A stretch of DNA of 64,000 nt from Haemaphysalis longicornis (taxonomy: Eukaryota > Arthropoda > Arachnida > Ixodida > Ixodidae), in the NCBI GenBank assembly GCA_013339765.2, contig CM023449.1, forward strand, positions 226,012,712 through 226,076,711. The letters are read 5' to 3'. The notes beneath the pieces were generated by a model. That model saw nothing but the letters and a program-made list of their open reading frames with translations. It was not told the origin of the DNA and did not search any database. How positions within the stretch are numbered: position 1 is the first letter of the stretch; the number at the start of each line of letters is the position of its first letter. Shown in pieces: positions 57,800 to 64,000 of this stretch. Both the position numbers and the translations under genes were made by a program.

Positions 57800-60200
57800 T
57801 CCTCCTGCCAGAATTTTGATAAAGCGATGAGTATTAGCTTAGAAATCGTAAATAAAAAAACCGCACATATCGTCGCGCCGCATTACCTCCTCCTTTCAAA
57901 CTTTTTCTTCGCTGTTGTCGGTGCGCGGGCCTTCCCTCCCATGATGCTGCGCTCCTCAGTGGTGACATACTTCCGCTATTGCGCTCCTCAGACTGCCGTC
58001 TGCTAAGGGCAAGCTCTTTCGGCCTTTTCATCTTTGATGACACCATGGGCATGGATCCCGCACTCCGCTCAAGGCTGGAAAAGCGAACGAAAGACCTGGC
58101 CACATGTGTGCGGGCCTGGCCTTGCCCTTTCGCGGTGCACGTTGGTGCAGTTTACAATCGGCGGCACGTGACTTTTTATCGGCGGCGAACTCGCAGCCGC
58201 ACGGGGACAATCGTGCGCTTGTTCCCTTTGATGCACCGCGCACTGTTTATCCCAAAAAGCCGTCTCAGATGTGGCCCCGCTGGTGCCGGGTCTTATTTTG
58301 CGGCGGTGGTAATTCCTACCGACGGCATGTGAAAAGGACATTTTAAACCGACACAGAACCCGTGCACAAAACGCGCCGGATCGGATCGCTCAATCAGTGG
58401 CGATGAACGGGAAGGCGCAGAGCAAACCAGCGCCGCACTCAAGCAGCGAGCACCCGTGTTCTGACAAGCTGCACCCATGTGTTGCATTCAACACTAACGG
58501 GAAAGCGTTTGTTTGCACTTGTTTGGATAGTCGTAAAATGTACAAGCACTCCGTCACTCCGCTAGCAGATCAGCCGGCGAGTCATTTCGCAAAACATTCG
58601 ACAGATGGCGCCGTATGCATTAGCGCGGCGCTACGCAAAACTAATGAAACGCTCTACTAAAACTCCCCTCGCGGTTGTCTACGTAGCGGGAAGCAAAATT
58701 TAGCGTCTAGCGTATGCAAATGCAACAACGCGTACTAAAACTATCTTTTTAGCAGCAAAATAGCGTGCGTACGTGAGGCCGCAAAATGGCGGCAAGCAGA
58801 ACGAGATGGAGGGAAGATTTTTTGCTTCCGATGAACCAAGTTCTTTGCCCCTGTGTTTTTAAATACGTCAAGTGGTTAGCACGTCGCCCTCACGCAGGTC
58901 TGTATTGTCGAAACATCGCTGACTGTCCGAATGAAGCTTGCAGCTAAGCCAAGGCAGCGACCGAAGCTCTGTGTGAAATGCGACGTTGTACTTCTGCGGG
59001 TGGATAGTGCTTCCCATGGTCTGGATTATCTTTCTTGAGTGACGTACGACTCAACCTCACATGGAGTATGTGCAGTGTGCCTGGCTAAAAGCCTTCTCGG
59101 CTTGCGCGCCAGAGTTAAGTGACTTGCTGTTCGTCCCCGCAAGCCGGGCGCGAGGTGAGTGCCGAATTTACGACGGGCAGGAGGAAGCAACCGATCGTCT
59201 GTCAATCGCGGTTCAGACTTGCAACGCATGTTGTGACGTTGTGTTCGTTCGAAACGCATCTCTGGATTGTTTTGAAGTTGAATAAAATGTATGCGTCAAA
59301 CCCGGCATTCGGCTCAGGCCGTTCTCTGCGATGGCACGAAAGAAGTGCCACGGGGCTTCGACGCTTTCTTTATGGTACGTATTCACGTATGATAATATCG
59401 ATGTTGTGTTATGGCCGTCATTCAATACAAACGGTTAAGCGTTTGTTTACACTTGTTTCGTTTGTCGTAAAATGTCCAAGCACTCCGACACTCCGCTGGC
59501 AGATCAGCCGGCGAGCCGACGCTGAGCAGACGACACATCTCTTGCCGGAAGTGCGTGAAAAAGCCGCCCAATAGCAGGATGTCCACCTCATGACGAACAT
59601 CTGGGAATCGATGACGTAGACATGTGAAGATGGCGGCGTCCAAAAACACGCAGCGAAGGGTGAGAAAAGGGCAACAAACTTCGCAACAAAAGTGTGAGAT
59701 TTCCGCTGCACGTAAAAGAGTAATACTTGGCACAGCTGATGTTGACGACCCAATCTAACGATTGCGCTAGTTCATTTAGTATGCTCAAAACGCCTTTCAG
59801 GGATCCTCATCCTATGCCTAGGAACGCACTTTCCCCTTGGTACAACGAGGTCTCAATGCCGAAGAATCGCAAAAAAAACCACAGTTATCTGAAAATCCAT
59901 GTGCGTTAAGGTGTTCGGTGGGAACTTCAGACATCGTCTTAGAACTCTGCTAAAATAGGGGAAACTTCCACCCGCTACCGAGCCATGTCCAAGGTTATGG
60001 CCACGGGAGAACAGCTCAAACATAACATATCGCACTTATCGAAACGGGAGGCAGATTTGAGCAGCTCGTTAGCTCAAGATCAGCGCGAGCTGATTCAGAG
60101 GCCAAGGGAAGGAGCTGCTGCATCTGATGAAACCTTGGCGACAATCGTGCTTTTACCTTGTTTAAAGTTTTCTTTTCTTGTGTTCTCTACCATCTTCAAA
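57800..60200. other. No supported gene; 95-bp direct repeat
   Basis: About 58485-58585 and 59420-59515 are a diverged direct repeat, both with 'aagcgtttgttt', 'gtcgtaaaatgt' and 'cagatcagccggcgag'. A GC-rich part at 58040-58350 has frames on both strands without recognisable domains. Confidence 0.45.
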
Positions 60201-60214
60201 AGTTCAACTGCTCC

Positions 60215-60215
60215 C

Positions 60216-60246
<31 letters not shown>

Positions 60247-60250
60247 TATA
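60215..60250. repeat. (TA)n microsatellite
   Basis: A TA run next to the foldback at 60288-60454; a second TA run lies at 60454-60469. Confidence 0.9.
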
Positions 60251-60287
60251 GTCTGGAATCAAAAACTCACACAGAGCGCGAAAAAAT

Positions 60288-60454
60288 AAGGTTAGTAGAG
60301 ACAGAGACACACGAGAAGGACATTAAAAATAAAAATAAAAGTTTACTGACGTTTCAGGGGGAGGACTCCCTTTCTTGAGTCCTCTCCCTGAAACGTCAGT
60401 AAACTTTGTTTTTATTTTAATGTCGCCTCGTGTATATCTGTCTCTATTAACCTT
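60288..60454. repeat. Large foldback between TA runs
   Basis: Arms at 60288-60368 and 60377-60454 pair over about 80 bp with an 8-nt loop, flanked on both sides by TA runs. The inner part holds ACGTTTC..CTTGAG, related to motifs at 60561-60595 and 61641-61675. Confidence 0.9.
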
Positions 60455-60560
60455 ATATATATATATATAGCAGGTAAGTAGTTCCGGACTACCGTAGCAA
60501 TAGGTCAAAACTTGGGTGCAGACACTTGGAAAACACTGAACAAGGGTTTTATTGTTCCCA

Positions 60561-60595
60561 ACAGTTGCGAAAGGAGAACCTTTCTTCTTCAGGGG
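60561..60595. repeat. ACGTTTC/CTTCTTC stem-loop motif, diverged copy
   Basis: 'acagttgcgaaaggagaacc' followed by 'tttcttcttcagg' contains a small stem (AAAGG..CCTTT) with a CTTCTTCAGG end, like the motif at 61641-61675. Confidence 0.5.
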
Positions 60596-61419
60596 TTATT
60601 TTCGAATAGACAGAAAAACGCTTATACACACTTTGCCTCCGAGGGCTTCCCTTTCTCCTCACCCTCGTCAATGAGAGCTCTCGGGGAGAGTAAAAGAGGG
60701 GGAGAGTAAGAATACGATGGCGTAACTATACTACAGAAGGTGGGAAAAAGCAAGAAAAGAGGAAGGGAAAGAGGAAAGTTGTAAATGGAAGGAGGCACAG
60801 TTGCGGCATTGATAGACAGAAAACAGACGCATTAAAGTTAAACCAATGTGTGTCTACAGAGAAAACGGCGCGTGCTGCGTTTGCGTGCGGAAAGAGAGAG
60901 AGAGATGCATACAATTCGGAGAGTCGAAGCTCGAAGCCTGAACGAAAAGTATGTGGATGGCAGAGAAGCATGCCAACCTCTACCTACTGGTGATGAATGG
61001 TAAAAAAGAACAAAGAAGAGGCATTTGTTAATGGCGGTTTGAGACCGTCGTTAGACAGAGACAAGAACCACATGGCCGCAGGTGCCCGAAGGAAGCTGAT
61101 CGGGAAACGAAACATTCGTGGACAGCCTTGAAAAAAGGATCAGTGAGTCCCCAATGAATGCGCGGAGGCTCGTACGGGTCCGTCTGAGTGAAATGGTCCG
61201 GAAAGTTTGCGTAGAAAACGATTTAAGCCTTGGAAAGAACCACAGGCGGAGAAGGATTTATCACCTCACCGCCGCCGGAGGGGCAGTCGCCACGCCAACT
61301 GTCCCGCACCGCCAACCCGCCCTCCCGCTTCCCCCCCCACACCGACCCCCTCGTCTCACAGATGCCGGCACAACGCGGTTCCCCTCAGGGGCCGAAGGAT
61401 GTGCTCTAAAACTAAAAAT

Positions 61420-61497
61420 ATATATATATATAGTTGTTGTGTGTGGTGTGTGTGTGTGTGGCTGTGTGTGTGGTGTGTGTGTGTGTGTGTGTGTGGG

Positions 61498-61543
<46 letters not shown>

Positions 61544-61565
61544 TGTGTGTGTGCGTGTGTGTGTA
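61420..61565. repeat. (TA)n-(GT)n microsatellite
   Basis: TA run (61419-61431) followed by about 130 bp of GT repeats with occasional GTGG interruptions. Open frames over it are artefacts. Confidence 0.97.
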
Positions 61566-61640
61566 GGGAACGAGAGGGCTTTGAAGATGGTCACCAGATA
61601 GAAATAACCCTTTGTGAGAAGTAGCGGCCTCAGACCTCTC

Positions 61641-61675
61641 CCAACGTTTCGACAGGAGACTTGTCTTCTTCAAGG
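61641..61675. repeat. ACGTTTC/CTTCTTC stem-loop motif
   Basis: 'ccaacgtttcgacaggagac' followed by 'ttgtcttcttcaagg'. ACAGGAGACTTGT forms a short stem-loop between ACGTTTC and CTTCTTC. The motif type is recalled as recurring in animal Penelope-like and related repeats (unverified). Confidence 0.55.
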
Positions 61676-61907
61676 CATCTCCCTTTCTCTCTCACTATTT
61701 TGCTCCTTTCAACCGACCGTTGACCCTATTCTGCTTCCTCCTTCTGGGCCCCGCTCTGAATAACCTCCCCCCGCCTTTCTCCACTCAATCTGTATCTATT
61801 CAAACATGTAGTGCCCGAGCTGAACCCATTGATGCCTTGAACAAAGACAAGTCGCCTTGTTCGAACGTTGGCAGAGGTCTGTGCCGCTACCTTCGCTAAA
61901 GTATTAT

Positions 61908-61917
61908 TTCTCTCTCT

Positions 61918-61952
<35 letters not shown>

Positions 61953-62033
61953 CTCTTCTCTCTCTCCTCTATCTCTTCTCTCCTCTCTCTCTACTCTCTA
62001 CTCTCTCTCTTTACTCTCTCTCTCTCTCTCATT
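61908..62033. repeat. (CT)n microsatellite
   Basis: CTCTCT repeats with TA and TTCT interruptions. Confidence 0.95.
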
Positions 62034-62073
62034 AATTAGAAAACAACACAAAATTGTGCACACCGTCCTAGAC

Positions 62074-64000
62074 ATGTATGTATGTATTTATTGCACAAAA
62101 ACAAGAAAGGAAGGTCCACCAACAGGCGTAAATTGTCTCGCCTAGGGGCGGACACCGGAACGCCTGCTGGTGTGGGGGAGGTGGGATAGGGAGGAAAGAG
62201 TACATAGGCATAGGGGGATAGGGTAGAGGGCTAACATAAATATATAAAACATGGGCAAGAATAACCTATATACAACGTTAGGTGAAAGAGTAAAAAAAAA
62301 CACAAAAAAAACACAAAAAAAACCGAAACACTAGACAAATAAATAAATATCAAAATACAGGACACGAAGGAGTAGGACACCTGCACACTTACACACACCC
62401 ACTCACACACCCACACACACACACACAGGAATTCTACCCTAACAGCTACACTCCACTGCGACCCGGGCAGTTACGTAGAGTTGTAGCTTAGTGCATTGTG
62501 GAGCCCCGAGGCCCCCAGGTATGCTCCCAGGGCCTCGAGCACTTTGTCCCGCTCCCTGGCATTTCCTGGGGGCCAAAGCAGTTCCTCGAGCGGCCGCACC
62601 CCTCGGAGCACGGCCAGAAGCTCCGCCCGCCCTGCCGCAAACTTGGGGCACTCGTACAGTACATGCGGCAGGGACTGCACGGGCGCTCGGCAGTGCGTGC
62701 AGGCGGGACTGGCCACCCGCCCCAGTCGGTGCTTCCGCTCTGACGTCCACGCGGCCCCCACGCGGAGGCGCAGGACGGCCGAGCGCAGTCGACGAGGCAG
62801 GCGTGATGCCCGCACAGGCGGCAGACCCCCTCCGACACGCAGCCGCGGGTCTGGATGCCCGGTGCGGAGGTGTCGCTGGATGAGCAGGCGGGCGTCGTCC
62901 GCTGCCGCCTGGGCCAACATGTCCGAGGGAGGCAGCGCGTGAGCCCCGGCGGCCAGCTCGTCTGCCCGCTCGTTTCCGTCCAGGCCGATGTGGGCGGGGA
63001 CCCACTGAAGGCACAGCCGAGTGCCCCGGTCCGCCAGCTGCGCCGCTTTCTCCCGGATGCCCCGCACCAACAGGGAGTGCGAGTCGCCGTCCCGTAGACG
63101 CGCCAGGGCCACCCGGGAGTCGCACAGCAGGGCACAGCGCTCGGGCAAGGGCTCCACCTCCAGCAGCAGGTCCAGGCCCAGTCCGACACCCACCAGCTCG
63201 GCAGTGGCCGAAGATGAGGCATAGGGCAGCCGCGCCTGCCGGGTGGCCTCTCCCAGCACGGCTGCCGCTGCGGCCGACCCCTGCTGCTGCCGCACCGAGC
63301 CGTCCGTGTAGACAAGGGTGTGGCTTTCGAGGTCGCCCCAGATGACGCCCCGTGTCAGCTGCAGTTGTCCGCATGGGGGCGTCCGCCGCTTGCTGCGCAG
63401 ACCTGGGATGTCCAGCCTCACTTCAGCTGTCAGAGCAGGAGCCGGGCCACCAGGTTGCGCATCCACGGGGGCCACCACCTCTTCGTAGAGCGCGAGCATG
63501 CGCCCCATGCGCGAGCGGTGGTGGCCCCTCAGTCGCTGCAGCAGCGGGCCGCCCCCCTCGGCGCGCCGCAGCCGGTCAATTTGGCCAAGCGCCCGCCGGT
63601 CAGCCGTCATCTCGAGGGTCCACGCCCCCGCCTCGGCCAGCGTCTTCTCGCACGACGAGCTCTGGGGCAGGCCGAGGCAAGCGCGGACCCCCTTGCGGTG
63701 ATCCCTTTCCAGCTGCCGCCAGGTCGGTTTCCGCAGGCTCACCAGCGGCAGCGCATACATGAGGAGACCCACAGCGGAGGCGTTGTACAGCCGGAGAGCC
63801 GTCCGCTGTGAGCAACCCCTGTCCCGGGCCACCATCTTGTGCACCGCCGTGGTGGCCAGCTGCGCCCTGGCTCGGAGCTCCTTGGCTGCCTGCCGGAAGT
63901 TCAGCCGGTGGTCCAGGGTGAGTCCCAGGTACCGCACCCTGGTCTTCCACTGGAGCTCCTCACCATCGATGGTCAGGCGCCGGGTCCGTGCACGGGCGGC
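62074..64000 (-). mobile_element. 3' part of an I-group-like LINE, GC-rich, probably young
   Basis: On the minus strand this runs from the window edge through the end of RT, RNase H and CCHC regions, a stop at 62471-62473, then a 3' UTR with a CA run (about 62400-62427). It ends with AATAAATACATACAT (AATAAA complement at 62087-62092, tetranucleotide tail to 62074). The frame is open throughout the 1.5 kb seen. The 5' part lies outside the window. Confidence 0.85.
62471..64000 (-). CDS. LINE ORF2 C-terminal part: RT end, RNase H, CCHC
   Basis: This frame is open from the window edge to the TAA at 62471-62473, about 509 codons, incomplete at its N-terminus. It begins in the end of the RT palm ('RYLGLTLDHRLNFRQAAKEL'), continues through an Arg/Leu-rich thumb, then an RNase H domain with all four acidic residues in context: 'VYTDGSV' (about 63297-63317), 'SATAELVGV', 'LLCDSRVAL' and 'DGNERADELAAG' (about 62950-62990). 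Next is a knuckle with 'CTHC' and 'HVLYEC' (about 62652-62706). RNase H removes the RNA strand during element replication; the knuckle binds nucleic acid. RNase H inside ORF2 marks the I group (I, LOA, Ingi and relatives). Third positions are strongly GC-biased and there are no internal stops, so the source element was recently coding. Whether the whole copy is intact cannot be seen. Confidence 0.88.
   Translation of the reverse strand, partial: AARARTRRLTIDGEELQWKTRVRYLGLTLDHRLNFRQAAKELRARAQLATTAVHKMVARDRGCSQRTALRLYNASAVGLLMYALPLVSLRKPTWRQLERDHRKGVRACLGLPQSSSCEKTLAEAGAWTLEMTADRRALGQIDRLRRAEGGGPLLQRLRGHHRSRMGRMLALYEEVVAPVDAQPGGPAPALTAEVRLDIPGLRSKRRTPPCGQLQLTRGVIWGDLESHTLVYTDGSVRQQQGSAAAAAVLGEATRQARLPYASSSATAELVGVGLGLDLLLEVEPLPERCALLCDSRVALARLRDGDSHSLLVRGIREKAAQLADRGTRLCLQWVPAHIGLDGNERADELAAGAHALPPSDMLAQAAADDARLLIQRHLRTGHPDPRLRVGGGLPPVRASRLPRRLRSAVLRLRVGAAWTSERKHRLGRVASPACTHCRAPVQSLPHVLYECPKFAAGRAELLAVLRGVRPLEELLWPPGNARERDKVLEALGAYLGASGLHNALSYNST

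Noticed and set aside
60288..60454. Hammerhead ribozyme in the foldback
   Set aside because: GAAAC is present but no CTGATGA core could be found, so the required catalytic core is absent.
61118..61673. Frames of 105-168 codons on both strands
   Set aside because: They run across the TA/GT microsatellite and have no domain outside it.
62439..63374. Alternative minus frames of 275 and 311 codons
   Set aside because: High GC content opens all frames; only the 62471 frame carries RNase H and CCHC motifs.

Overview
The window looks like nuclear DNA of an arthropod, most likely a hard tick. It is AT-rich and gene-poor, the real genes are broken into exons separated by introns, and every kilobase carries old transposon relics. 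The relics are typical of tick genomes: CR1/Jockey-like and I-group LINEs, Penelope-like retroelements, tRNA-derived SINEs, short DNA transposons and many microsatellites. The tick assignment is inferred from these repeat families and not from a marker gene. There are no bacterial operons, rRNA genes or CRISPR arrays.

The one well supported host gene lies at about 33.9-38.5 kb on the + strand. Two GC-rich exons (35009-35430 and 37845-38427), joined by a 2,414-bp intron with canonical GT/AG ends and a phase-matched junction, encode a 334-residue protein homologous from end to end to cytosolic malate dehydrogenase. It has lost the glycine-rich NAD motif, the catalytic His, the catalytic Asp (now Asn) and substrate-loop arginines, so it is a predicted pseudoenzyme. 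Directly upstream, in another frame, is a roughly 1-kb open frame for a Ser/Pro/Arg-rich disordered region holding three 39-residue repeats. A 64-nt intron would join the two into one protein. A second, smaller exon candidate at 8718-8825 looks like the C-terminal exon of an unidentified gene.

Layout. 0-5 kb: a nearly full-length but decayed LINE (ORF1, endonuclease, RT) with a Tigger/pogo-like element inserted in its RT region. 5-18.5 kb: mostly unassigned AT-rich DNA with one isolated exon and a Cys-rich small ORF. 18.5-19.4 kb: a hAT-like non-autonomous element. 20.3-20.6 kb: three consecutive near-perfect hairpins. 25.7-31.9 kb: LINE tails, microsatellites, a Penelope GIY-YIG fragment, a LINE C-terminus and a large foldback. 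33.9-38.5 kb: the MDH-like gene. 39.6-45.6 kb: tRNA-like SINEs, a 5'-truncated Penelope-like element with RT and GIY-YIG domains, and a small element with palindromic termini. 46-50 kb: a broken unknown ORF and a LINE. 50.6-52.9 kb: two adjacent copies of one TTAA-flanked element, the first carrying a nested relative. 54-57.8 kb: further LINE pieces and a SINE. 60-62 kb: foldbacks and long microsatellites. 62.07-64 kb: the 3' part of a GC-rich I-group-like LINE whose ORF2 is still open, on the - strand.

Apart from the MDH-like gene and the exon at 8.7 kb, the window is a record of repeated insertion, with elements nested inside one another. Family names given here rest on motif recognition by eye; no database search was run.
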